Assembly (NCBI RefSeq): GCF_003254395.2
Contig: NC_037641.1
Location: 9,528,501-9,592,500, forward strand
Origin: Apis mellifera
Taxonomy: Eukaryota > Arthropoda > Insecta > Hymenoptera > Apidae
Length of the DNA: 64,000 nucleotides
Direction: 5' to 3'
Of this stretch, positions 12,321 to 25,700 are shown piece after piece (within the stretch, counting starts at the first letter, position 1; every line of letters starts with the position of its first letter). The translations under genes were made by a program, and so were the position numbers. Below the pieces are notes generated by a model. That model had not been told where the DNA came from, did no database searches, and saw nothing but the letters and a program-made list of their open reading frames with translations.

Positions 12321-13150
12321 ACGTTTCATTTTCCATCACTGTTAACTATAACTCATAGAATACACATGATATACTTGACTTGAACACTCTAAATCTCTAT
12401 AACAAAGAAGGATCATTATATCGAAATAAATTATTCCTTTTTAGAGATTCCTTTTTCATAATTCATTTTCATCCTTATCGCTATCTGCGTTTATTGTATC
12501 ATAATTATCCAATTTTTACAATGTTTCATTGTCCATCATTGTTAACCCATAAAATACACATGATATACTTGACTTGAACACTTTAAATCTCTATAACAAA
12601 GAAGGATCATTATATCGAAATAAATTATTCCATATTCCTTTTTAGAGATTCTTTTTTGATAATTCATTTTTATCACTATCTGCGTTTATTGTATCATAAT
12701 TATCCAATTTTTACAATGTTTCATTGTCTATCACTGTTAACCCATAGAATACACATGATATACTTGACTTGAACACTCTAAATCTCTATAAGGATTATTA
12801 TATCGAAATAAATTATTCCTTTTTAGAGATTCCTTTTTGATAATTCATTTTCGTCCTTATTACTATCTACGTTTATTGTATCATAATTATTCAATTTCTA
12901 CGATGTTTCATTGTCCATCACTGTTAACCCATAGAATACACATGATATACTTGACTTGAACACTCTAAATCTCTATAACAAAGAAGGATCATTATATCGA
13001 AATAAATTATTCCATATTTCTTTTTAGAGATTTTTGATAATTCATTTTCATCCTTATCACTATCTGCGTTTATTGTATCATAATTATCCAATTTCTACAA
13101 CGTTTCATTGTCCATCAGTGTTAACCACAACGCATATAATACACATCTAA
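12321..13150. repeat. Tandem array, ~190-bp unit, about four copies
   Basis: The landmark TACACATGATATACTTGACT recurs at 12361, 12555, 12750 and 12937, giving spacings of 194, 195 and 187 bp, with a degenerate fifth occurrence near 13140. Each unit also carries GAACACT-TAAATCTCTATA, a segment like AAATAAATTATTCC, a segment like TTTATTGTATCATAATTAT, and a version of CATTGTCCATCACTGTTAAC. Copies differ by small indels (for example, loss of ACAAAGAAGG in the third) and point changes. The array is AT-rich with no reading frame conserved across units, so it is a satellite-like local array and not a coding repeat. Confidence 0.92.
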
Positions 13151-16100
13151 ATCGTTATAATCGATATATACGTTTCAGAATACACTTTCACACCGTTATT
13201 ATCGTAAAAATGTTATCAAAGGAGATCCACTTTCGAGAAAATTTCAGAAAGCAGCACGCACGTGTTTCCCTGTTATCGGATGATCACACGTGCGGAGAAA
13301 ATTTGGAGGAGGAAGAGAAAAATGTGCATAACTATCCCTCGAAGCGAACCCGGCGAATGACCGTTAACAGAAGAGGTAATATCGAATCTCGCTGACGTGG
13401 CGAACCGGCGAACGTCCTCTTCCCGCACCTCGTCGCAACCTCACCGCACTTGGCCTTTCCGCCAACCGTTTTCGATCTCAGCTCATGCAGAGATCTATCG
13501 TCGTATTCTTCCGGCTTGTTAATGTTCAATATCCTCCACGTTCACCGCACTCCAAATACCTATGCAAATGTAACGGGGCAACGGGAATTTTGTTCGACGA
13601 CATTGGCCAAACTCTGGCAACTGTCCAGAAGGATGTTGCTTTCGCGATTAGACCGGTGGTATAAGTGGTAGTTTCGTCCGTAATTTATTAGACATTTATT
13701 GGCCTTAAACGTAATATTTATTGTCGTTACGGGAAAGAAGACTTCTTCGAGGAATAAGGAGGTCGTTCGATCTCTTTCCTCACTCGTTTCGATTATGAAA
13801 ATATGATTACGATCTTTCTGCTATCTGTTTATCATATTTCTCTGGTATTAAGTATCGAGTTAATCGAATAAGCACTCAAAAAGTTCCCACAAGAGTCGAT
13901 TCAACTGTAGTCGTCCGAGAATCATTTCTCGAAAGATCGACTATATACGTCGCGATCGAGAGTTTACTTCGGGAAATTCCTGAACTTTTAGTCCCTGTTG
14001 TCCCTTGGCGGAGGAACCGTATCGAAAGTTCTTGACACAAAGTAGTCGCAACGGTTCGGGTCACAAATATGTCTGAAGAAAGGAGCCCGTAACTTGAAGT
14101 AAATTCCGCTTTGTTATCAAAGTTGCGTCCACCAACAGGAACGAGATACGGATACCGGTGTTTCGTTGCCTAAGAAAAAAAACGGGTGAAGATGACGAGG
14201 TGAAAAGGAGGCTTACATCAAAGGTGAAACTGTAGATATTCAATTATTCACAATTTGTATTAATATTTATTTGGATCGTGAAACCAAATTCCTTTGGAGG
14301 ACGAGGTAGGCGAATTTTGTTCGGCTAATTATCGTTCGAAAAAATTGTGGTGGAGGAGTATATGGAGCTGAAGAACTATAACTTTGGAGAGGAGACGTTA
14401 ACCCAAGTTGGCACAAGAAAGGCTAGACAGAATTTCACGGTGGTTGTTGGGCACGAGTCCAATTTCTGTCTTCTCTCGGCTGCAAGAGGTTCTACTTAAT
14501 ATATTCACCCTTGTTTTTCATATCATATTTTTTCAAACATCCAAAAAAAAAAAAGGAAAGAAAAAAAGAGGAAAAGATATAGAATATTCGAGCGTAAGAA
14601 ATTTAATTACGGAGAAAGATAAAAATTTATTATCGCGAATTTTATTTTATTTCATTCGAGTTAATTTTTTAATACACGTAATAATAAACCTTATAATTCG
14701 ATAATTGTTATGCCGCGGAAGTTGAAGAAGATTCCATGTAATGCTATCTGCGGTTATAGTAATGGAATATTAAGCAGGCAGATAATACAGCGAACGTTAA
14801 TGTTCACTCAGCGACAATATACGCTATGCATATTAATTATTTATTCATACACGGCAAATGTGTTTCTCGTTAAATTTATTGGATTACACGTCCAAATGCT
14901 GTGTCATTGTCTACGAGTGAAGGAAATATTCATGAAATCGAAATATCGAAGAATTTGAGATAATTCTCAATCGGGGTAGATTTAAGAAAAAATAAAATTA
15001 TCAGTGTCGATGGAAGAAAGGTTTGTAAGTTTCACCAAGTTTCATCCCCGGAAATTGGTAATTTAATATAGTTAGGAGAATATATATATATATTTTCATG
15101 CTTCATCAATTCGAGTGTCACGGCCAGATTCGTGACCAATTAATTTTACATATAATTAAATTTAATTGAATGGATGACTTGGTACGTACAGTAAATTCCT
15201 GATCATTTTTTCCAATGGCTTGTTTTCATGCATTACGCACAGTTACGATTAATTACAGCAATTGAATTTGCACATTTTATGCACTCGCGGGGTTATCTGC
15301 TCAATTTTCACCAATATGGGAAAAGCAATAGTTTTGCGGTTGAAAATTGTTGGAAATTTATACAGAAAATATTCGAAGAAAATCGCCATTCGTTCCTGTC
15401 GATTTCTATGAATTGTTGTAAATTGAACGCGGATTTTTTAAAGAATATATATTTTCCACATCAATGCATGGACTTGTAATTTGTTTCGAAAATTTATTAA
15501 AATCAAAAAAACTTTGAATCGCTATAATTTCGAAAATAATAATTTACAATCAATAAAAGATAATATAGAAGCGCTAAAATTTGTTTCTTTGAAACGTTTC
15601 TCGATTTATTTTATAATTTTTTGGTTCTTGATCTTTTATCGTTTAAAAAGAGAAAATTTTTGTACCGCTATAACCTCGAAAATAGTGACTTCCGGTCAAC
15701 GAATAGAGGATCATTGGAAGCGTGATAGCTTCCTCTTTAAAACGCTTTTCGATTTATCCAGTTACGATTTCCGGTTCCGGAGATATCCTTGTGTAAAGGA
15801 AAGGGTAATTTTTAATCGTTTACTATCTCCTTTCTTCTCCTTCTTACTCGGATCTCTCGCTCTCGCTGACCTATACCAAGTTCCAGACAAGTGACAGACG
15901 CGATTCCCGGAAAGACACGATTCTTGGAAAGACGTAGTACACTACATTTCCAGGAAGAAATGTAGGTCGTTGGTTGGTGGATCCATTCACAACTTTTGCA
16001 CCCACAACTCACGTTCAGGAAACTTTGAATCCTCGTATCTCGGCAATCGATCGAGATATCGAGACGAATCAAAAAGTGGCTTCATTTGGTATGATTTCCC

Positions 16101-17680
16101 CTACGCCCTAAGTGGATTCTGATGAGAAAAATTTTCATTTTTCCTTTTCTGATAATTTTATAATAATACGAAAAGTCGAACGTTGTCGTTTGATGATTTC
16201 ACGTAATTCTATCGACATGACTATATAGTTTTCTTTATTACGAGTTATTTGGGATACAAATAGAAACAGTGGGAATTCCCATGGCTGTTGGTCGATTGTC
16301 ACTTGCCAAAGCCACGGGTCCTCTCTTGAGAAGTCAATTCACATTGAATTCTATCATCGTGCCAATTGCCTCCTCGGAGGACGAAAATAGTCCCATTACA
16401 TCTTTCCTCGGGGACTGGGACGTAATAGGAAAGAGAATGGTATTCTTCGAGGGGTCAGCATATCAATTTTAGAATTCTCCGATGAAAATAAAAGAAAATA
16501 GTGGAAAAAATCGTTCAAAAAAAAACCCCTCTCCATATTTAATTTCAAATTCGGTAAATTACACGTACTTGCTCCACTCACGTGTAAATAAAAAAATAAA
16601 ATAAATGGAAAGAAGAGAAATCTCCTAAATGATTAATCGCGCTAATTAAGGAATACGTAAAAATCCGGGGACAAAAAAGAAAAATTTAATAAACCAGGAA
16701 GGACAATACAAATCCATCTCCTCGCCTCTCGAATATTTAATTAAACCCGGAAGAAAGGAAATTCAATTTTTCGCTCGAATTAAATTTTCACCTTACCAGA
16801 TACACCGCGTTCGCGTTATAATTATTCGTTTCATTCTTTCGACAACGACGCGAAGAGAAACGCAGGGGGAGCATCATTATGTACCACGAAATTGGAACTG
16901 TAACGATAAGTTTTCACCAGATTCCACGGCCACTTCCCTTTCGAAAGCAGCACCCGAGTATTTCCCGACAAAAGGACTTATTTCCGTGAAAGCACTAGCA
17001 ATTACGGACAACACAGTTTCACAGTGCCCGGTGAAAAGGCTGCGGGTCCTTAAGATTCGAATGAAGTTCGACGCGTTCGTCCCGTTCACGCGAGCCGTCC
17101 ACGAAGTCATTTGCCCCTGAAAGAATTCCAACCTGTGCGAACTGTGTTACTTTGGTTGAAAGAAAAGGAAAGAAAGGAAAGGAGAAGGAAAAAGAGCGAG
17201 AGAGGATTGCAACATCAGACCGAGGGAATTGGTAGGGAAGGAAAGATTTGTGCGGTGACGAAAACTTTCCTCTCTCGTCGTCGAGTCGAGTCATCTTCGT
17301 TCATTGTCCTATAGTGGCAAGGGCGAAAGAATAGGGGATAGGATAGTAGGAGGAGTGGTAGCCGGGAATTAAACTTTTGGCCGGAGACAATGAGTGGCTC
17401 TGTTGGCACACACCGGCGAACAGCCCACCCACGGGAACAATGCCTTGGCAATATCTGTATCCGAGAAGGACAAAATGGCCGCTCAGGGGTGGAATTGTCG
17501 AGCCAACGGTTAATGTTACCGCCTCCTTTCATATTTCTCCGCCACGAGCCTCCGCTGCTTTATATGCCCCGCTACTCGGTTGCACATGCAAAACGTACGC
17601 CTTGCTACTACCTCGATGGCTGTCGAGATTTCGCGAGAATTGCGAATTGCCCTACGATTTAAACTGGTTTTGGAACGTCG
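13151..17680. other. Non-coding stretch with one repeat pair, no gene recognised
   Basis: No supported gene. Apart from the duplicated repeat at 15521-15790 (listed separately), it contains a GC-richer segment at 13.3-13.6 kb, a second GC-richer segment at 16.9-17.65 kb with overlapping open frames in several phases, short poly-A tracts (14540-14570), and a TA run near 15082-15092. The overlapping frames at 17.2-17.7 kb on both strands have no recognisable domains and look like the result of low stop-codon density in GC-rich DNA. Confidence 0.55.
15521..15790 (+). repeat. Two diverged tandem copies of a ~147-bp dispersed repeat
   Basis: The motif GCTATAA(C/T)(C/T)TCGAAAATA begins at 15521 and again at 15667 (146 bp apart); the motif TCGATTTAT recurs about 148 bp apart (15602 and 15750). 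Between them both copies keep a version of GGAAGCG/AGAAGCG and CTTT-AAACG. The first copy is AT-shifted and more decayed. The second copy continues into TTACGATTTCCGGTTCCGG and matches the minus-strand copy at 5181-5250. I do not recognise the family; it is short, non-coding and present at least three times in this window. Confidence 0.7.
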
Positions 17681-18004
17681 AGTGATATTTTTATTTTTTG
17701 TTTTTTTTTTAAGGATGCTACGAGAGCACTCGATTCTTTTTACGTTCAATTTAATTCGCGCGAGATATCATTTTAATTCTCGTGTATTGACAATTTGGAT
17801 ATCGAGACGTTTGAGATAAATTGTCGTGTATACGTTATGAAGATATTTATTCCTGTTAATGTAATTCTTTTTTATATTTAATTCTATATTAAAGTGATAT
17901 TTTTATTTTTTTTAAGGATGCTACGAGAGCACTTGATTCTTTTTACATTCAATTTTATTCGAGATATGATTTTAATTCTTGTGTATTAATTTGGATATCG
18001 AGAA
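17681..18004 (+). repeat. Diverged tandem duplication, ~212 bp apart
   Basis: Two blocks, 17681-17809 and 17893-18004, share AGTGATATTTTTATTTTTT, then AAGGATGCTACGAGAGCAC, then TTTTAATTCT/CGTGTATT and TTTGGATATCGAGA, in the same order. The second copy lacks a few bases (GCGCG in the middle, GACAA near the end). The sequence between them is AT-rich. No reading frame is preserved in both copies. Confidence 0.85.
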
Positions 18005-19019
18005 ATTACAAAGATATTTATTTCTGTTATCGCGACTTTTATATTTAACAAGGGATTGAAACGATTTTAATTCGAGATGTTAATTCGAATAATATTGTAT
18101 ACATCCTTCTATTTGTTATTTTCTTGAAAAGGAAGCAAAAGAATCGAACGAGAATTGCAATGATAATACATTAATATCTCATTATCATCAAGATCTGACG
18201 ACAATGATGATTATGATAATATTCTATTATCGTCCTCTTTTATAAATTTTAAAACGTTCTTCTCTCACTCGTCTCTTTTTCTTATGCTCGATTGCGTATG
18301 CAAATATACATTCAAAATGTGCACGATGCATGAACCGAACAACCGGTACTAATCCTTCGAATCACAGTTTTGCCGATTTTATAATACACTATATATAAAC
18401 AGTATGTATATGGCAGTTCATTAAACACGTGTTATAATTTTAAAATTGAATTCTTATTGAATCAATCATCGCAAAATATTGGATAAGGAAGAAAAAGAAT
18501 CGTTAAAACAATTATTATAATTCTTTATATTAATAACGAAAAGTCTCACGATTATTTTTACACTCTACACGCAATTTCGATCATCCCTTGTTAAATATCA
18601 ATTTATATCTTCATCGAAATTTCAATCATCGGCTTCCCTATTCAAGGCATAATGAATTTTAATCATTAACTAGGCACAGGTAAAAATTCACAACCCGACG
18701 AAATAACGCGTTATCAAATCGTGGAATCGAGAATGTTTGGCGCGGTGGCTAATGGATCCTCTAGCGCGATCTTATCTGGCAAGGACTAAGATTGAACGAA
18801 CGACAAACACGACAGAGGGCGGTCTTGACCGATAAGGGTCAAAGAACCGAATTAACCCCCATGGACTTTTGAAAACTGTCGGCGAAATTGTTGTCAGGGT
18901 TGAAAACGAGATAAGAAAACGCACCGACGCGATATCCACGAATCAAACGAGTCGCCGATCCTTTGATCTACCAATCTATTAATTCTGCTTTTTCGAAAGC
19001 AAAATCTATACAAATTCGT

Positions 19020-19052
<33 letters not shown>

Positions 19053-21699
19053 GTTACGCGAAAGAAATTTTTATTCCATGAAAAGTATTTCCAAATTCTC
19101 TTAAATAAATTTCTTCGAATATTTAAAAAGTGTTTGCATTAGAGCGAAATGAACGTTGGAAGGAATCGAATCGTGAGAATAGGATAAAATCTGATGAGAG
19201 AAGTGATCAGTATGCGGGAGGATTACAAGGAACAATTGATATTTTTCTTCAAAATGGATGCAAAGTCGATGTTTCGAATTCATTATTGTCAAAAATATTC
19301 GATTCATATTGATAACAATTTCCACCGATGAAATTTCTGAGAATTTCTTATATTATACCCTACATTTTACGAAAAATATTTCATCTTACGAAATCAGATA
19401 TTACAAATGATAGAAAGGCACTTAGAATTAAATTCTAAATCAAATATTGGCAATGCAAAGTTGTATTTGATCATGGAATACTCGATGGATCAACTTTTAA
19501 TTAATTAGCAATTCATTTACACATGTTTCCCATTTTACGGGAACAAATTATAATTTTGGCTCGTCAACCCAAGAGAGACGTTATTTCTGGTATTTTTAAC
19601 ATTTCCCCCTCCGTTTTTGTCTTCGTTCCACGTCGTAACGTCCTCGTTTTATTCGTCTCGCGTTTGTACTCGCGCCGAGTAGGAACAATGTAATTTCTGA
19701 AAGTAGGTAATATGCAATGATATGCAAAAAAGAACAAGGGACAAGGGATTCGCTTTTCAACCTGGAAGGAAGGAAGGAAGGAAGGAAGGAAGAAAGGTAA
19801 GATGAATTTTGAATAGCGTAAAATAAGAAGGAAGAGGAAGAGGAACAGGATGAGACATATAATTTTCCTTTGGAATGTTTATAAACCTCTTAATATACCG
19901 AATTTTAAGCAGAGAAAGAGAGAGAAACGTTGTTGTCGCGATTCGTAATTAAATACACGAATCAGCTAAGGAATTACGAATCTCGAATAATCCTGCTTTT
20001 ATAATAATCTAAATAGGCATTTTGATAAAAAATTTTTATGTTACGATTATATAAATAAAAATATAAAAAAGAACAGAGAAAAGATAAACGTCAACGATAC
20101 AAAATATCAAATATCAAGTATCTTAAATTCTTGAAGTGTTTAACATTTCCGCGGATGACCCTTAATTATCAAACGAACGGTCGAAAGCAGAGCAAACGAA
20201 CGGGGCACGAGATGTTAAATATTCCTCGTTACATTACACGAGGAGATAGTTGAAACCTAACAATAACAAGTAACGATACCGTGGAATATGGATCGTGAAC
20301 GATATTATTAACCGAGTGGACTGGTTTCAAGTTCATTAATTAATCGTGCAATATTTACCGTATATACGATATATATATATAGCATACCATAATTGGCAAC
20401 GACTGGATTCAACTAAGCCGAATAGTTGAGGAGACGTGGAAATTCTAGGGAGAGACGGAAATGAAAGGATTAACGACAGAACAATACAAGCCTGGTTCAA
20501 GCTGCCCCCATAATGACGTCGTCCGTCCGTGGAATATGGTTAATTATCCGGCTGCAGGCTTGGCCTGACATCGAGGCTCGAACGAGAGAGGGGGGGGGGG
20601 GGGGGTAGACGTGTCGTTAATTTTATAGATAATTAGTGAAACAGGGGCGTTCAAGTGCTTGCGCAGCAAGCGAGAAACGAAATGCAAAAGTGCGCGGTGA
20701 AACCTGCTGATTGCATTACCGGAAAGACGAATAGCCGTTTCGGTGAATGGGCTCGTTAACTTGCGCGCTTACAAATTGGCCACCATTTTGGTCGGCTCGG
20801 TTCTCTTCCCCCTCCTCACTCCCCTTCCCGCAGTTTTCCGCCCTCCCTCTTTTTCTTTTTACTCGCCTTCCTTCTTTGCCTTCTTTCCCTCCTTCGCTTT
20901 CTTTTCTCCCCTCCCCTTCCTCTTTTCTTTTTTTCGCTTTTTTTCTTTCGCTCCTACGTTCGCGTCGACGAAAATCCAGTGAAGCCAGATAAGGAGGGCA
21001 GAGATTAGACTCTAATGCCAATGCCGATCCCTACATTAGGTATCTCGTATTAAGTCTCTCGTATCTACGTGGGAAAACGGCGGAGCCTATCCAACGAGGC
21101 TATAAAAATTCGTCGACCATGAGAGATAAAACGATTAAATGGAATCTTATTTATTCAATTTCTGGAGGTGTAATAATAATAGTAATAATAATATTGTCTC
21201 TTTTTCGATTCAAGTATTTTTTTTTTTTTATACGAAATATAAAATGTTCTATCAAAATGTTATCTTGGATCGATAATGGAACGAAGGGATCGATTTTCAG
21301 TTTTTTTTCTTTTTTAAAGTAATTAACAATGTTGGTGGAAAGCAAAGCGTTATTAACAATGACAAACTAGATATATCCATTGGGAAAATATTTTTTACGC
21401 TGTCTCGCGGCGTAATAGAATTCTAAATAAAGCGAGGCGAATTATAATTTCCAATCTATCGTTTAAAATCATCGAATCACCATGGAATTCATTGTGATAA
21501 TAAACAATGTCGTTGATTATTGGCTTATCTTAATTTGCATGCATACAAATTGTTTCGAACGCGAATATATCCCAAAAATTTTTTTAAATATAATCCACAT
21601 TTGATTTTTGCGCAAATATTAAAAAAAAATATATATAAAGTTCAATTCTTCTCTAAACAATATATCCTTCTGTCAACGAATGCGAATTGAAATTGAAAT
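18005..21699. other. Non-coding stretch, no gene recognised
   Basis: No supported gene. It contains an A-rich tract near 19021-19052, a GGAA tetranucleotide run near 19764-19791, a short TA run near 20372-20380, a pure G run at 20590-20605, a long pyrimidine-rich tract at 20806-20950, and a GC-moderate block around 20.45-21.1 kb that could be a conserved non-coding element. Open frames of 79-101 codons at 20.7-21.0 kb are translations of the pyrimidine-rich tract on either strand. Confidence 0.55.
20590..20605 (+). repeat. Poly-G run (16 G)
   Basis: Sixteen consecutive G preceded by GAGAGA. Pure G runs of this length are rare in an AT-rich genome and are prone to length change and sequencing error, so the exact count is uncertain. 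Confidence 0.85.
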
Positions 21700-22710
21700 T
21701 CAACGAGAATATAGATGATCCTCTAAAAATTTCCTGAAATTTTTATAAATTTGTTAAAAAACATCTTCGACAAATTTTGATATTGTAAAATGATTAGGAT
21801 ATTTCGAAATATCAAATTATTTATAAAATTCTCTCTTACTTAAGACAATTATATTCTATACAATTATTAAATATTCGACATCTCTACTTTTCTTAATTCT
21901 TATCAAACTATTATTTGGCATTTTTGCTCGGAATTCTCAATTTGTATTATTCATTTAATATAGATAATACTCTAAAAATTTTCTGAAATTTTCATATCGT
22001 AACAATTGGGATATTTCGAAATATCAAATTATTTATCAAATCTTCTCCTTCTTAAAACAATTATATATAATTATCAAATATTCTACATCTCTACTTTTCT
22101 TAATTTTAATCAAACTGTTACAGCGATATTTAGCATTTCTACCCAGTTCTCAATTCGTATTATTTATTTAATATAGACGATACTCTAAAAATTTCCTGAA
22201 ATTTTTATAAATTTGTTAAAAAACATCTTCGACAATATTGTAAAACATCTTCGACAATATTGTAAAACGATTAGGATATTTCGAAATATCAAATTACTTA
22301 TAAAATTCTCTTCTACTTAAGACAATTATATCCTATATAATTATCAAATATTCGACACTTCTATTTTTCTTAATTCTAATCAAACTGTTACAGCGATATT
22401 TGGCATTTCTGTCCAATTCCCAATTCGTATTATTGATTTAATATAGACGATATTCTAAAAATTTCCTGAAATTTTTATAAATTTATTAAAAAACATCTTC
22501 GACAAACTTTCATATTGTAAAACAATTAGGATATTTCGAAATATCAAATTCTCTTTTATCTAAAATAATTATATTCTATACTTATTTTATAATTATCATT
22601 TTATATTCGATACCTCTACTTTTCTTAATACTTATCAAACTGTAACAGCGGTATTTGGCATTTCTGCCCGGAATCCCAGTTCTCAATTCGTATTATTGAT
22701 TTATACCGAA
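21700..22710. repeat. Degenerate AT-rich tandem repeat, four copies, ~210-270 bp
   Basis: The landmark (C/T)TCTAAAAATTT(C/T)CTGAAATTTT appears near 21721, 21970, 22183 and 22453 (spacings 249, 213 and 270). Each copy is followed by a version of GGATATTTCGAAATATCAAAT, then ACAATTATAT, then a block ending TCTACTTTTCTTAAT, TATCAAACT and GGCATTT, then AATTCGTATTATT. The third copy contains an extra short duplication of CATCTTCGACAATATTGTAA (22224-22266), and the fourth lacks a segment. The palindrome ATATTTCGAAATAT is kept in every copy. The array is non-coding. Confidence 0.88.
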
Positions 22711-25700
22711 CTATCTCGTTTTCCCATGCAGCTCGTTCATCCCCTCGATATCACCCCACCGCCGCCCCCCTCTCCCCAATGTTTGGGGACAAGATATGTC
22801 TGGAAAAGTATACCACCCTAATGCACCAACTCCGACCTTCCCCGCGATCTTGCTCATACCATCCAAGATCATTCGTCTTGTCAAACGAGCGGAGCCGAGC
22901 GATTTTTCTTGCGGCCAAGATACAACAAGACGGTGACCCATAGCCGGCCAATCTTTTGCACTTAATAAGAGTCGATCGACTCCAAGGGTTGAGATGCGAA
23001 TTTCACGGCTCGTTCACCTTCGAGAAGATAAAGGGGACACACACCCCTCGTCGAGTCGAGAAACACGATTTTTCGAAAGCTGGATAGAATTTGGCTGCTG
23101 CAAAAGGTGAAGGTTGGTAGATAGTTATTTGATAAATTTGACAATTTTTTTGACCTCGTGTCGATGAATGCTCTTTCATTTTTTTATCTCGAAAAATTTA
23201 CGAATTTCGAAGCTTTTTATTCTTATTATTCTTCACTTTCTTATCTCAAACTTAGAATTTTATTATTAGGAGAATTGTTGAAAGATTTAATTCAATTATT
23301 GATATTTTAGATTAGGCTATTAAGATTAAGGATCGAGAGGTGAGAAGTTGAAACGATTTATTTGAAAATTTATCTACGCTTTTATAATTTTTAAATGATT
23401 CAAATATTCAGTAGAGTAAGTTTTATTCTTCGTGCTTTCGACCAGCAATTCTTGTTACGTCGGCATTGGAAATGAAACTTCCTTTTCCAATGAGCTAGTT
23501 CATAGAAATTAAAGTTCCTTTCCCAATGTCTTAATGGAATGTTGTCTGCCGTCAATGCGATGTAATATGTTCTGCGATATTGTAATGACACGAGTAAGCG
23601 AGTCAAAACTAGAAATGTTGTTTCAAAATTTGACAATTCCTTCTTTTTGAATGGATGAAATAAAGTGAAAAGAAATTTTTAAACAAGGCGCAAGTTGAAA
23701 CGAATCTTAACAACAGCGAGAGAACAAACAGATTGTTTGGAAAGTATGTCAATTTAACTGAAACAGCCGCGAAGAAAAATAAAACATTCTCTGCACACGA
23801 CATTACGTTTTAATCTTTTTCGGAGTTTCTTTCAATTTCATTCTGAAACTCCGTAGCAAAAATTTTCCAATTGCTTTATCATAAAATTTAACGTTACGCG
23901 AGGTGGATTGTCATTCTCTTAAATAAAAAATAAAGTTCCCTTGAAGATGCAATTTCAATTCAAAAGATTCTTCTCCATTTTGAAATAGAACGATGTTGCT
24001 CTAACAAAATCTAAAAGATCAAGCAATTCAATTCGACGAGCTTCTCCGCGTTATTTATCGCAACATGATCCAAAAAACAAAGCGTAAATTGTCATTTCGA
24101 TAATTTAAATATCGAATTCACATAAAAACTCCGAACGATCGCCCATTCAAACGACAAATTTATTACTTATCTCAATAATACAATCTAAAAACAAATCGTG
24201 CAAAATTCCCATTTCGATAATTTCGATTTATCGAAAAAAAAAAAAAACAAAGAAAGAAATCCTAAAGATCAACAATTCGAACGACAAAAAATTTTCACGT
24301 TACTTATCGCAATATATCTCAATAAAAATAAACGTTCAATACAATAACAATGCTCAAACGCTTAAACATCAATTTTAAGTGTCGTCCAAAAATAGCAAAG
24401 ATCCTCGTTCGAGTGTTATCGAACGATGTTATGGAACGTCGAGCACAAAGAGAGAGAGAGAAAGAGAGAGAGAAACGTTTGTTGAAAGAGGTGTAATTAG
24501 GAGATGGTTTCGCGAAAAGGCTTTATGAAGAGACGGTTACACCGTGGTCCCGCAACAAGGCGCCCGTTTCGCAACCCGCTTTTAAACGCGATGGGCTATT
24601 TAAGTCCACTTAAAAGTCATTTGCAACGAAAAAAAAGAAAAGAAAAAAAAAGAAAGAAAGAAAGAAAAGAAGGAAGGAGAAACGATCGGGTTAAGATCTC
24701 GTCGCGAACGTTCTTTCGAAGCCTTCTTTCGAAAGCAAAGGTTCGAACTGATAACGGGCGAGATGAAAAGAAAAAGGGATGAGAGAGAGTAGCGTAGAGT
24801 AAGGTGTCGGGGAAACAGAGCCCGTGGTGTGATTGCATGAAGGAAAAAGGGCGCGTAACGGGGGAGAAGAGTGAAAACAGCGGTGGCACGGGACAAAGAG
24901 CGATGTGCCTGGAAGCGTGGCTCTTTATTCGACATCGCTTTTGAAACAGCGATGGGATTAAAGACCCACGTGCCACTTGTTAAGAAAGGAAACGTTTCGT
25001 TAAGGACGTTTGATGAAAAGGGATGGCGTAGGGTAAACGGTGTCCGGTCCGAAACACGTCCATCCTTTTTTTTTTTTCTTTCTTTCTTTATCATTTGTCG
25101 ACTCTATTATGAAAATCGAGAAGTCATCCTTTCCATCCGTCCAAGAAAAGATATTATTAAATTCCGCTCCTCAAAAAATAGCTCCTCGTTCGAAACTTTT
25201 TCGAAATGGTTAACTGATAGGCGGAGAGTCTTATGAAGCTCGTGAATTAAATTTCATACGGAATGTCGAAGCCTCCACGGTGCTAAATGGTGATTACAAA
25301 GAAACAAGGTAAAAAGGATCGTTTTTTGTTCGCGATTGCACAGTTAATCGTTCGTTTCAACCGTTCCATCGAATCGGCGATGGACTCGAATGCGATTCTC
25401 CTCGAGCGGTTGGCTTCCACGAAAGGCCAACACGAGTGAAACTGGAATCACGATTATCGGGTTAAATTAGCGCGTGGATAAGTTGCAGAGGGGAGGAAGA
25501 AATTGGCATTCTCGTGCCTTGATCTCTCTCTCTCTTTCTTTCTCCTTCTCTCTCGAATGAGAACGAGGGGAGGAAGAAAAGAAAGCAAGATCCTTCTTGG
25601 CGGTATTAAAACGGTCGGAATATCCAATTAGGAGGGAGGCTTAAAAGATCTTCGATGCATCTTCTCCCCCGCGAGAAAGACGATTAGAGGATCCCTACAT

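Noticed and set aside
15228..15894. Two adjacent plus-strand frames resembling a peptide also seen near 5.2 kb
   Set aside because: The shared peptide is explained by a dispersed DNA repeat present in opposite orientation; frames are not maintained between copies.
24600..25094. 164-codon minus-strand frame
   Set aside because: Phe/Ser-rich translation of purine tracts, with overlapping open frames in other phases.
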